Positions 6,510 to 13,807 of a DNA stretch of 21,398 nt are shown piece after piece. The DNA is from a virus: positions 1 to 21,398 of the IMG/VR virus record IMGVR_UViG_3300021859_000175, one strand, 5' to 3'. Made by a program: the position numbers and the translations under genes. The notes beneath the pieces are model-generated. The model was not told the origin of the DNA. It saw only the letters and a program-made list of their open reading frames with translations, and did not search any database. Position 1 is the first letter of the stretch. Each line of letters starts with the position of its first letter.

Positions 6510-7307
6510 ATGGCCACACCCGACAACGCAACCGAGTACGCGCCGCGCAGAGTCACCCGCGCGCTGCGACTCACCGACACCGGGCGCGCCGACGCCGACC
6601 TCGCGTGGTACTACGGCCCAGCGCGCGCAGCCCTGGAACGCAGTACGAGCGGCGGCATCTACGAGAAGCTCTCGATGCACTGCCCCGAGCTGATCCGCGC
6701 CGCTGGGCACGAATACGGCATGCCGAAGCCGGAGCCGGTGTACGGCTCGAAGGGGCAGGTGATCGGCTACCACGAGCCGGCGACGGTGGAGATCACCGGC
6801 GACGAGGGCATGGACATCTGGGCGTGGAAGGAGATCGCCGACCCCGTGCTGCGGCGCTACGCTGCGATCAGCCGGCGCGAGCAACTGCTCTCCGAGCTCG
6901 CGCGCGCTGTCCTCGCCGACTACTACGGTGGACCCGGCGATCACTTCGTCTCGACGCGCCTTAGCGACTGCAAGTGCGACGACGGCAAGCACGGCAAGAC
7001 GTGCCGCGCCGTGTCGATCCCGCCGTCGAAGGGCGCCACGCGCTTGTGGGGGCTTTTCCACCGGACGCCCGCCGGCACCGACTGGCTCGCGCGTGTTGCT
7101 GCGAAGGCGGCGAAGGCGAACGAGCCGGACCTCGGGCTCTCGGACCTCGCGCGCATGCAGACGCAGATCTGGCTTTGGCGCAGCCCGCCGAGCGGCGAGG
7201 ACAAGACGTTGACGGCTCGGCGCCATGAGTCGATGTCGGCAGCGACGGTGCAGGCGCAGCGCATCTACCGCGACGCGATCGCGGAGTGGATCGAGACGGC
7301 GCCATGA
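6510..7307 (+). CDS. Hypothetical protein, 265 aa
   Basis: Not recognised. It opens the block after the hairpin, with a good ribosome site AGAAGGGA 6 nt before the ATG. The protein is mostly helical and well composed. A middle segment, about residues 150-175, contains DCKCDDGKHGKTCRAVSIPP, a possible small metal-binding or structural loop, followed by KGATRLWGLFHRTPAGTDWL. It overlaps the next small HTH-like gene by ATGA, so the two may work together. Its place before the terminase genes would fit a regulatory or pre-packaging role, but this is only position. Confidence 0.75.
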   Translation: MATPDNATEYAPRRVTRALRLTDTGRADADLAWYYGPARAALERSTSGGIYEKLSMHCPELIRAAGHEYGMPKPEPVYGSKGQVIGYHEPATVEITGDEGMDIWAWKEIADPVLRRYAAISRREQLLSELARAVLADYYGGPGDHFVSTRLSDCKCDDGKHGKTCRAVSIPPSKGATRLWGLFHRTPAGTDWLARVAAKAAKANEPDLGLSDLARMQTQIWLWRSPPSGEDKTLTARRHESMSAATVQAQRIYRDAIAEWIETAP

Positions 7308-7567
7308 AGAAGCGCAACCCGTTCACGCCGCGCAAGATGACGCGCGAGGAAGCGATCGAGATGCTCAACGACCCGAAGGTGCGCATGTTCCCAACGGCGA
7401 TGCTCGCTGCGTTCTTCGGCTGGTCGACGCGCCAGGCTCGCGACTACTTCCGCAAGGCGATGATCCAGCGCAAGAGGAATGGAGTGCTCTACGCGACGCG
7501 CGGATCGCTGCGAGAGCACTACCGCGAGGAGCTGCAGGACATGATCGAGCAGGCGGGTGATTGGTGA
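7304..7567 (+). CDS. Small HTH-like DNA-binding protein, 87 aa
   Basis: The centre reads FPTAMLAAFFGWSTRQARDY followed by FRKAMI, a good fit to a helix-turn-helix (LAAFFGWSTRQARDYF), then a short beta wing (GVLYATRGSLREHY), as in small winged-helix or excisionase-like proteins. The N-terminus is basic (MKKRNPFTPRKMTREEA). The ATG overlaps the upstream stop as ATGA, and its stop shares a base with the next ATG (TGATG). Likely a regulator; target unknown. Confidence 0.68.
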   Translation: MKKRNPFTPRKMTREEAIEMLNDPKVRMFPTAMLAAFFGWSTRQARDYFRKAMIQRKRNGVLYATRGSLREHYREELQDMIEQAGDW

Positions 7568-7764
7568 TGGCAAGCGGAACAGCGCGAGCACGGATCGATG
7601 CCGAGCAAGCGAAGCGCTGCGCCGTTGACGAGCGCACGCGCGAGGTGACTTTCGAGGGTCACGTGCTCGGCACCCTCGTCGCACGTCGCGAAGACGGAGC
7701 GCTCGTCGTCGATGCGCCGTTCTTCGACGAGCACGGCGGCTACCGGATCACGGGCAGGATGTAG
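7567..7764 (+). CDS. Hypothetical small protein, 65 aa
   Basis: Not recognised. The start shares the upstream stop in TGATG. The product is a short beta-rich sequence (TREVTFEGHVLGTLVARRED followed by GALVVDAPFF) with regular alternation of hydrophobic residues, so it is probably a folded small protein. Confidence 0.55.
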   Translation: MASGTARARIDAEQAKRCAVDERTREVTFEGHVLGTLVARREDGALVVDAPFFDEHGGYRITGRM

Positions 7765-7766
7765 CG

Positions 7767-8036
7767 ATGCCGGTGCATAAGAACGCTGGCCGCTACGCGA
7801 GCGAGCACCTTCTCGTGCTTGGCTTCATCGTTCGCGTGTCTGTACGCAAGCCGATGAACGGAGATCAGGTGCTGCGAAGTCAGCGATCCATCGAGAGACG
7901 GCTCAGGCTCCGCAACCCAGGCAAGCGACTCGTCGAGATGAGCAACGGCGTGAATCAGTCTTTCGTCGATGGGCTCGCCATGCACGGCGTGGAACTCGTG
8001 GAGCCGCCATTTCTCGTCGGTCCATGCGGGAACTGA
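7767..8036 (+). CDS. Hypothetical protein, 89 aa, weakly supported
   Basis: Starts 2 nt after the preceding stop, with AGGA 7 nt before the ATG. It is basic and unrecognised. Third codon positions are about 74% G or C, moderately supportive but lower than in clear genes nearby. An overlapping open frame on the opposite strand (7740-8144) cannot be fully excluded. Direction and spacing favour the + strand. Confidence 0.42.
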   Translation: MPVHKNAGRYASEHLLVLGFIVRVSVRKPMNGDQVLRSQRSIERRLRLRNPGKRLVEMSNGVNQSFVDGLAMHGVELVEPPFLVGPCGN

Positions 8037-8080
8037 ACGCATCCGAAACCGCCCTCGGCAGGCAAGCGGCCGTTTCCCGT

Positions 8081-8092
8081 GAAAGCGCTTTC
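8081..8092. repeat. Perfect 12-bp palindrome
   Basis: GAAAGCGCTTTC is its own reverse complement, in the gap before the terminase genes. It could be an operator half-site pair or chance. Confidence 0.4.
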
Positions 8093-8306
8093 TACATCTC
8101 GCACCCGCTACAACCAGAGCGAAGCTGTGCACGGCTGTGCCCAAGAAGACGGATTTCCATTGCAGTAAGGATCAAGGAGAAGTGAATTGCTGTAGCTCGT
8201 AGGAGCGAACGACGACGCGAGCAGCGGGTCGACGCAGACAACTGGCCGGGCTCGCCGAGCCGGAACTCGACCCTCCGATGTTGCAGCATGCTTCTCGCGG
8301 GCGAGA

Positions 8307-8326
8307 CCGAAGTCGGGCAACTTCGG
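8307..8326 (+). other. Hairpin with 7-bp stem
   Basis: CCGAAGT and ACTTCGG pair perfectly around a 6-nt loop. There is no T-run after it, so a terminator role is weak. Confidence 0.4.
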
Positions 8327-8381
8327 CGCGGCTACGCAACCCGGCGAGCTGAAGTGAGTGAGTGCTTTCGCGAGGCGCGAC

Positions 8382-8807
8382 ATGGGCGGACGTAACGGGC
8401 GCGAGTGGAGAGACCGGGGTGCTCGCTCAGTGGCGAGCGATCCATCGACCGCCGGCAACTTCGTATCCGCTGGGGGAAAGGGGGGCGATCCTGTGCAGCG
8501 CGTTCTCGACGCTGCTCGGCAGAACGCGCCCGCCGCCTTCGATTCCGTGATCGCGATCCTGAGTGGCGGCAAGGGAGGCAAGGCGCAGCGCAATGCGATG
8601 GCGACCTTGCAAGCCTCGAAGCTGGTGCTCGACATCGCTGGCGTCATGGCGAGCGCGAGTGACGAACATCGAACCGCATTGCTGCAAGCACTCAAAAGCA
8701 GGGTGAGCGAGCGCGCATATGAGGAAGTCCTTGGCGTGCTCGCCGAGATGGCGGGCGCAGGTTCTTCGGGACCTGGCGGAGTCGAGGAGCCGGAGCGCAC
8801 GCACTGA
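8382..8807 (+). CDS. Putative small terminase subunit
   Basis: A 141-aa mostly helical protein placed directly before the large terminase, the usual place of the small subunit that recognises packaging sites on phage DNA. The C-terminal two thirds (DPVQRVLDAARQNAPAAFDS to VSERAYEEVLGVLAEM) form several regular helices. The N-terminus is Gly/Arg-rich with two GGKGG stretches and an A/G homopolymer area (8472-8487). The ATG at 8382 has GAGG 7 nt upstream; a GTG at 8358 is an alternative. No HTH is obvious, so the call rests mainly on position. The end overlaps the large terminase frame by up to 89 bases. Confidence 0.5.
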   Translation: MGGRNGREWRDRGARSVASDPSTAGNFVSAGGKGGDPVQRVLDAARQNAPAAFDSVIAILSGGKGGKAQRNAMATLQASKLVLDIAGVMASASDEHRTALLQALKSRVSERAYEEVLGVLAEMAGAGSSGPGGVEEPERTH

Positions 8808-10350
8808 TCGTTTGCTCGCGGCGCCACCGGGCACGTCGCTGACCGAGAGGTTGCTGACATCGCCACAAGCGTTCGGAATCGAGACGGCGACGCCGGCGCA
8901 GCGGGCCGTATGCCGCATCTTGGACGGCGTGCCGCTGGGTGATCTCGCTGCGCATGATGATGTCCGCGCGCTTCTTGGCGGGGCTGAAGCGGTCGCCGTC
9001 CTGACCGGACAGCCGCTCGAGTTGGTGTTCCTGGCTGCGATTCGTGCTGCGAAGACGGTGATCGCGTGCGCAGCCGCGTTACGCATGACGCAGACGGTGG
9101 ATACCTCGGGGCTTGGTCCCGGCGAAACTCCACGCGTCTCGCTGATCTCGTTGAAGATCGACACGGCTCGGACCGCGTTCAACATCTTTCGAGGCGCAAT
9201 CGAGGCGTCTTCCGAGTTGCGCTCATTGCTCATTGACGAGCCCACGCAAGACGCGCTTTCGATTCGACACCCGAGCGGAAGGCCGATTGAGGTCAAGGTC
9301 ACACACGGAGCAAAGGCCGGCGGAGGTCTCGTGTCCGTGTGGTCGGCAGGGGTCATCTTCGACGAGGCCCCGCGCATGAACGGCGCAGACGATGCGGTCG
9401 TGAACCTGGACGACGCGCGGAAAGCAGTGCACGGACGCTTGCTGCCTGGCGCTCAAGCACTCTACATCGGCTCGCCATGGGCGCCGCATGGCCCAGTCTA
9501 CGACATGGTCAAAGAGGGTTGGGGCAATCCGACCAGGACGCGCGTCGTGCTTCGCGGAACGGGCCCAATGCTCAACCCGGTGTGGTGGACACCGGAGCGT
9601 TGCGACGCGCTACGCAATGACAATCCCGGTGCATACCAGACCGACGTGCTCGGCGAGTTTGCAGACCCCGATGGGGGACTCATCGCGATCGATGCGCTCA
9701 AGCGCAGTACGCGCACGCTTCAGGGCGATCTTCCATACGAGCTGCGCGGACAGTACACCGCGGCGATCGACCCAAGCGAAGGCGGCGCCAACGGCAACCC
9801 GTGGACGCTCGTGATCGTGAAGCGTGAAGAGCGGATGAAGCCGGCGAGCAAGCCGGATGGTACGCCGCTGTTCAACAACGATGCGACGCGCACCATGCGT
9901 CCACACAAGTTCTATCGGGTTGCGCTCGTGCGCGAATGGCGCGGCGCTCGTCCCGGGCAGGTGCTCGAGGAAGTCGCGCGAGCGTGCCGGGGATACGGGC
10001 TGAGCAAGGCGGTCACCGACCAATACGCGGGCGCCGCGAACGCTGACCTCGCAGCACAGCACGGTCTGACGCTAGAGATCATTCCGTGGACAGCTCCGCG
10101 CAAGGTGCAGGCGTTCACGGACATGGCGACGCACATCGAAAGCGGAGACATCGAGCTGCACGCAGATCCGCAGCTACAACGCGATCTCGCAAGTGTTCGC
10201 AAGCGAACGACGCAGCAAGGAGTTGCAATCGTGCTGCCGCAGATGGGCGACGGCCGACACTGCGACTATGCGCCAGCACTGGCAAGCGCCATTGAGAATG
10301 CTGGCGCATCCGAGTGGAGCTCGAAGACGTTCTCGGTGCGTGGGCTGTGA
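8719..10350 (+). CDS. Terminase large subunit
   Basis: The packaging motor ATPase and nuclease. The ATPase domain has a degenerate Walker A, AAIRAAKT at 106-113 (Lys112), and Walker B VIFDEAP with Asp215 and Glu216. The RuvC/RNase H-like nuclease domain shows AAIDPSEGG (Asp351), AVTDQYAG (Asp434) and a final HCDYAPALASA (Asp516), the expected three acidic positions. Length (543 aa) fits the family. The start is uncertain: the ATG at 8719 implies an 89-base overlap with the putative small subunit and lacks a good ribosome site, while a TTG at 8812 also lacks one; the conserved-looking part begins near SLTERLLTSPQAFGI. The stop shares a base with the next gene (TGATG). Confidence 0.9.
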   Translation: MRKSLACSPRWRAQVLRDLAESRSRSARTDRLLAAPPGTSLTERLLTSPQAFGIETATPAQRAVCRILDGVPLGDLAAHDDVRALLGGAEAVAVLTGQPLELVFLAAIRAAKTVIACAAALRMTQTVDTSGLGPGETPRVSLISLKIDTARTAFNIFRGAIEASSELRSLLIDEPTQDALSIRHPSGRPIEVKVTHGAKAGGGLVSVWSAGVIFDEAPRMNGADDAVVNLDDARKAVHGRLLPGAQALYIGSPWAPHGPVYDMVKEGWGNPTRTRVVLRGTGPMLNPVWWTPERCDALRNDNPGAYQTDVLGEFADPDGGLIAIDALKRSTRTLQGDLPYELRGQYTAAIDPSEGGANGNPWTLVIVKREERMKPASKPDGTPLFNNDATRTMRPHKFYRVALVREWRGARPGQVLEEVARACRGYGLSKAVTDQYAGAANADLAAQHGLTLEIIPWTAPRKVQAFTDMATHIESGDIELHADPQLQRDLASVRKRTTQQGVAIVLPQMGDGRHCDYAPALASAIENAGASEWSSKTFSVRGL

Positions 10351-10622
10351 TGGGCGAGATTTTCAGCTTGGACGCGGCGCGCCCGCACCTCAGCGGGCCT
10401 GCTCGGTGTCTCGACTGCAAAAACGAATGGGACGCTGTTTGCCCGATAGGCGCTCTGTGGCTGCAGTGTCCGCATTGCAGCCTGATGCGAGGCAGGCTCA
10501 TCGGTGAGCACGTGCGCGACGGCGCGCACTGGACATGCTCGTGTGGCAACGACCTTTTTCATTTCCACGATCAAGCCGGCATGTACTGCCCAAACTGCGG
10601 AGCGGTCCAGTCAGGCATGTGA
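10350..10622 (+). CDS. Small double zinc-ribbon protein between terminase and portal
   Basis: This 90-aa protein has four Cys pairs: RCLDCKNEW, LQCPHCS, WTCSCGND and YCPNCGAV. These give two likely zinc ribbons in tandem, about residues 19-50 and 72-86. It starts inside the terminase stop (TGATG) and ends 6 bases before the portal ATG, so it is expressed with the packaging genes. A role in packaging, such as contacting DNA or terminase, is possible but is only inferred from place. Confidence 0.78.
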   Translation: MGEIFSLDAARPHLSGPARCLDCKNEWDAVCPIGALWLQCPHCSLMRGRLIGEHVRDGAHWTCSCGNDLFHFHDQAGMYCPNCGAVQSGM

Positions 10623-10628
10623 GCGACC

Positions 10629-12239
10629 ATGGCTGACCTCGTAGACCGACTCACAGCAACGCGTGACGGCTACAAGGAAGAGCTGGTATGGCACCGGTTC
10701 TTGCTCGACTCGTACACGGGTGCCGGCGGTTTCGCTGGCCGCGTGAAGCCGCCACCGTCAGACTATCTCGGATGGGCAGCGGCGGTCTACTCGGGCGGCT
10801 CGATCGCTCAGTCACTCGCAAGCGGTGACACGCGCGACACGTACCTCGATCGGTTCCCGCGCGAGGACCAAGCCAAGTTCGATCGGCGCTGCGACGTCGC
10901 ACACTTCGTCAACTACGTGGGTCCGATCTGTGACCTGCTCGGGAGCTACCTCGCAGGAGCGCCGCCCAACCGAGAAGGCATCGAAGGTAGCGATCTCGAA
11001 GGGTGGGCGCAGGACGTCGACGGGCGCGGCACCACGTGGGACGACATGCTCGGCTCCACGATCATCCCGCGCGCGCTGCAACTCGGGTGGTGCCCGGTGC
11101 TGTTCGACCGTGACCAGCCGGCGCAAGGCGTCACGACTCGAGCGCAGGAGCGGCAGACCGGAGCACGAACCCGAGCAGTTCCGTTGTTTCCGGGTCAGAT
11201 CCTTGCCTGGGAAGTCGACGACAGCGGCAAGCTGGTGTGGGTGAAGATCAGGCTCGATTACGTCGAGCAACCCGACCCGCTCAGCGAGCCCGTCAAGTAC
11301 ACCAAGATCCAGATCTGGACGCGTGAGAACGTCACCGTCTACCGAATCGACGAGAACAAGGGCAAGAGGACCGCGAGCGTCATCCAGGGGCCAACGAGCC
11401 ACAACCTGGGCATGGTTCCGCTGGTTCGGTTCCGAGCCATCCCGGCACCCGATGATGCGGTTCGAGGTATCTCCGCTGTCGGCAACGTCGCCGTGGAGAA
11501 CCGCCGGCACTTCAACTGCCTGAGCGAGCTCGACGAGCATCTGCGCAGCACGGTGTTTGCGCTGCTGCAAGTGCCTGTGCCGCCGAAGAGCGAAGCGCCC
11601 AAGGAGCTGCTCACCGGCAACGGAAACGCGGTCCCGGTCCCAAGCGACGCGACGCAAGGTTACGAGTTTATCGCGCCGCCGCAGACGGTGGCGGACACGT
11701 ACGAGAACAGGCTCAAAGCCATCGAGCGCGAGATCTACCGCATCGCGTCTGTGCCGTTCGACAACGACTCGGGCGCAGCTCAGTCCGGCGTGTCGCGCGC
11801 ATACCAGTTCGAGGGCACCAACAAGCGTCTAGTGAAGATCGCCGCCGGCATGGCGAGCGCAGAGCAGACCGGTCTGCAAATCGTTGCGCGCCAGATGGGT
11901 CGTGGCGACAAAGAGGTAACCGCGATCCGCGTCACGTCGCAGCAGGACTTTCGTGTCGACGATCTCGCCGTCGACCTCGACAACCTGATCAAGGCCATCG
12001 GCGTCGAAGGAATGAGCGCGACAGCGCACATGCTCATGGTGCTGCGCAACGTTCTCAAGCTGCTGCCGAACCTGACCGCGGACCAGCGCAAGACGATCGA
12101 ATCCGAGCTAGAGGCAAACCGGCTCCGGATGTTGGCGCAAGCGGAGTCGTCAGTCGACGAAGACGACAGCGACGACGACTCGGAACCGGACGACAGCGAC
12201 GAGTCCGACGAAACCGACCAACAAGGCGCAGCCGCCTAA
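10629..12239 (+). CDS. Portal protein
   Basis: A 536-aa protein in the standard place after terminase and before scaffold and capsid. The portal is the ring at one head vertex through which DNA is packaged. The N-terminal part (YLDRFPREDQAKFDRRCDVA, then HFVNYVGPICDLLGSYLAG) matches the style of SPP1 gp6/DUF4055-like portals. The middle contains the beta-rich wing region (VWVKIRLDYV, KIQIWTRENVTVYRI), and the region around IERE-IYRIASVPFDNDSGAAQSGVS matches the stem/crown end of the family. The last 28 or so residues are extremely Asp/Glu/Ser-rich, a disordered acidic tail. The ATG at 10629 opens on a good protein start although its ribosome site is weak. Confidence 0.85.
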   Translation: MADLVDRLTATRDGYKEELVWHRFLLDSYTGAGGFAGRVKPPPSDYLGWAAAVYSGGSIAQSLASGDTRDTYLDRFPREDQAKFDRRCDVAHFVNYVGPICDLLGSYLAGAPPNREGIEGSDLEGWAQDVDGRGTTWDDMLGSTIIPRALQLGWCPVLFDRDQPAQGVTTRAQERQTGARTRAVPLFPGQILAWEVDDSGKLVWVKIRLDYVEQPDPLSEPVKYTKIQIWTRENVTVYRIDENKGKRTASVIQGPTSHNLGMVPLVRFRAIPAPDDAVRGISAVGNVAVENRRHFNCLSELDEHLRSTVFALLQVPVPPKSEAPKELLTGNGNAVPVPSDATQGYEFIAPPQTVADTYENRLKAIEREIYRIASVPFDNDSGAAQSGVSRAYQFEGTNKRLVKIAAGMASAEQTGLQIVARQMGRGDKEVTAIRVTSQQDFRVDDLAVDLDNLIKAIGVEGMSATAHMLMVLRNVLKLLPNLTADQRKTIESELEANRLRMLAQAESSVDEDDSDDDSEPDDSDESDETDQQGAAA

Positions 12240-12249
12240 AGGTTGACCG

Positions 12250-12846
12250 ATGCTCCGGAACGGACTCTTTACGCGATCGTTCACGCTCGCCAAGGCGAGC
12301 GGGCACTACTCCGATCCCGATGGCATCAAGACTTCGGTCGCGACCGTTGCGGAAGACGTAAGCTACTCGGGCTCAGCGCTCGACGGCGTCGGCGCCAACA
12401 CGTGCGGCGGAGGGTTCAACGCGCTTGCATCATGGCCGACCGTTTCAACTGCTGCTCAGGCAGCGGGATACGAGGCTGATTCGACCGTTACATTTACCGG
12501 TACGTTCCAAGGCGTTCCGGCCACGCGCACGGCAACCATTGTCGAAGCCAACGGGGGCGAAACGTTGATCGCCGACGGACCGCTCGACATCGGATCGGTG
12601 ACGCAAATCGATATTCAGGAACAGCCTGGCACCGATGGCACCTTCACCTTCGGGTGGACCGACCTAACGCCTAGAACGCCGGACACGGCTTGGATGGTGG
12701 TCGTGCGTAGCGGCATTGGATCGATCACCGTGCAGAGCGAAACGCTCGACCAAGATACGATCACGCTTCAAGCCGATGGCGAGCACAAGGCTTGGGTGAA
12801 GCGCATCCTTGATGCGACTGAAGTAGACGTCACGGTCTACGAATAG
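12250..12846 (+). CDS. Beta-rich structural protein, possible head decoration
   Basis: A 198-aa protein between portal and scaffold, not recognised as a named family. It is rich in Thr, Ser, Gly and Val, with alternating beta strands (STVTFTGTFQGVPATRTATI, later SITVQSETLDQDTITLQADG) and few Lys/Arg, like head decoration or fibre proteins. The C-terminus (VKRILDATEVDVTVYE) forms a final strand. A good ribosome site (AAAGG) lies 8 nt before the ATG. Its place and composition suggest a capsid-surface protein; this is inference. Confidence 0.65.
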   Translation: MLRNGLFTRSFTLAKASGHYSDPDGIKTSVATVAEDVSYSGSALDGVGANTCGGGFNALASWPTVSTAAQAAGYEADSTVTFTGTFQGVPATRTATIVEANGGETLIADGPLDIGSVTQIDIQEQPGTDGTFTFGWTDLTPRTPDTAWMVVVRSGIGSITVQSETLDQDTITLQADGEHKAWVKRILDATEVDVTVYE

Positions 12847-12966
12847 ATCACGCCCAGTGCCTGACCGACCAGGCGCGATCAAGGGCAATCGTCGGACACG
12901 GCGACCCGCCGCCTAAGCGGGATACAAGTGGCACCCGGGCCACCGAAACCGGGAGCGGAGAGACCC

Positions 12967-13749
12967 ATGTTTGTAAAGCTGATGCGCGCCCATGCGCTTG
13001 TGGTTCCGTCTCGAACATCGTTGTGCAGCGCCGATGCAGGAGATGGCGGCGATGGCGGCGATGGCGGCGGTGCCGGAGACGGCGTCAAGAAGCAGCTGTC
13101 GCAGGACGAGGTCAACCGCATCGCCGCGAAGCAGAAAAAGGAAGGCGAGCGTGCCGGCCGAGAAGCAGCGGAGGCCGAGTGGAAAGAGAAGTACGCCGAA
13201 CTTGAGGCGAAGCTCGAGGAACAGCGCAAGGCAGCGATGACCGCCGACGAGCGCGCCGCCGAGGAGCGCAAGCAGCGCGACGAAGCCGAGAAGCGCACCC
13301 GCGACGAACGCGAGGCGAAGCTCAAGAAAGAGCGCGACGAAGCCAAGGCCGGCCACGCCGCCGCGGTCGAGCGATGGAAGAATGATCGGCGCGACCGTGA
13401 GCTTCAGACGGCACTGATTGCAGCCAAGGTCTACGTGCCAGCATCCGAGGACGCTGCGGCGTCGATGCTCCGCAACGCGAAGATCGAGCTCGACGACGAC
13501 GGCTCAATCAAGAGCATCGTCTACGCCGGAAAGGCGTACGACACGCTCGAAGAAGCGGCGAAGAGGTTCATCGAGGACAAGCCGCACTTCGCGCAAGCGT
13601 CGGGCGTTGGCGGCGCGGGCACACGCGCTGGAAACAGCGGCGGGGCCGGAGCCAACAGCAATACGAAGCTGCACGAGTTGAGCCGCGAAGACCTGACGCA
13701 ACGGATTCTCGAAGAAGACAAGGCAAGCGGTCGCGCAAGCCGGATGTAG
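12967..13749 (+). CDS. Scaffolding protein
   Basis: A 260-aa protein with a long charged coiled coil (about residues 42-150, rich in Glu, Lys, Arg and Ala), typical of phage scaffolds that guide capsid assembly and are then removed. A Gly/Asp-rich repeat (DGGDGGDGG, residues 26-33) lies before it. The C-terminal part has a small domain (VYVPASEDAAASMLRNAKIE then LDDDGSIKSIVY) and a Gly-rich linker leading to a final helix (SREDLTQRILEEDKASG), a plausible capsid-binding tail. The ATG at 12967 has GGAG 6 nt upstream; an in-frame GTG-type start at 12928 lacks one. It sits immediately before the capsid gene. Confidence 0.85.
   Translation: MFVKLMRAHALVVPSRTSLCSADAGDGGDGGDGGGAGDGVKKQLSQDEVNRIAAKQKKEGERAGREAAEAEWKEKYAELEAKLEEQRKAAMTADERAAEERKQRDEAEKRTRDEREAKLKKERDEAKAGHAAAVERWKNDRRDRELQTALIAAKVYVPASEDAAASMLRNAKIELDDDGSIKSIVYAGKAYDTLEEAAKRFIEDKPHFAQASGVGGAGTRAGNSGGAGANSNTKLHELSREDLTQRILEEDKASGRASRM
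13042..13068 (+). repeat. 9-bp tandem repeat in scaffold gene
   Basis: GATGGCGGC occurs three times in tandem, encoding DGG repeats at the start of the scaffold's disordered segment. The repeat keeps reading frame. Confidence 0.85.
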
Positions 13750-13793
13750 CCCACATGGGGTTTGCCAGGTGGGGCCGAGTCATAAACAAAAGC

Positions 13794-13799
13794 AAGGAG
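13794..13799 (+). promoter_or_regulatory. Strong Shine-Dalgarno of the capsid gene
   Basis: AAGGAG lies 8 nt before the ATG at 13808 in an A-rich stretch, giving low structure and consistent with very high translation of the most abundant virion protein. Confidence 0.75.
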
Positions 13800-13807
13800 A
13801 TCGATAG

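Larger units (their letters stand above)
8037..8381. other. Non-coding-looking gap before the packaging genes
   Basis: No convincing gene is seen here on either strand. It holds a perfect 12-bp palindrome (8081-8092), a 7-bp-stem hairpin (8307-8326) and a short unsupported frame at 8024-8185. It directly precedes the putative small terminase, so it is a possible site for a promoter, a terminator or the packaging (cos/pac) site, but no clear signal was found. Confidence 0.4.

Noticed and set aside
7740-8144. 134-aa open frame on the - strand
   Set aside because: Would be the only - strand gene; its third codon positions are less G/C-rich than those of the + strand frame. Not fully excluded, so noted under findings.
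8024-8185. 53-aa + strand frame starting MRELNASETALGRQ
   Set aside because: No ribosome site, no recognisable motif, and it becomes Arg/Cys-rich; too weak to annotate.
8158-8300. Possible tRNA-like sequence in the gap
   Set aside because: A weak T-arm-like stretch (GGAACTCGACCCTCC) lacks the TTC core and no cloverleaf can be formed.
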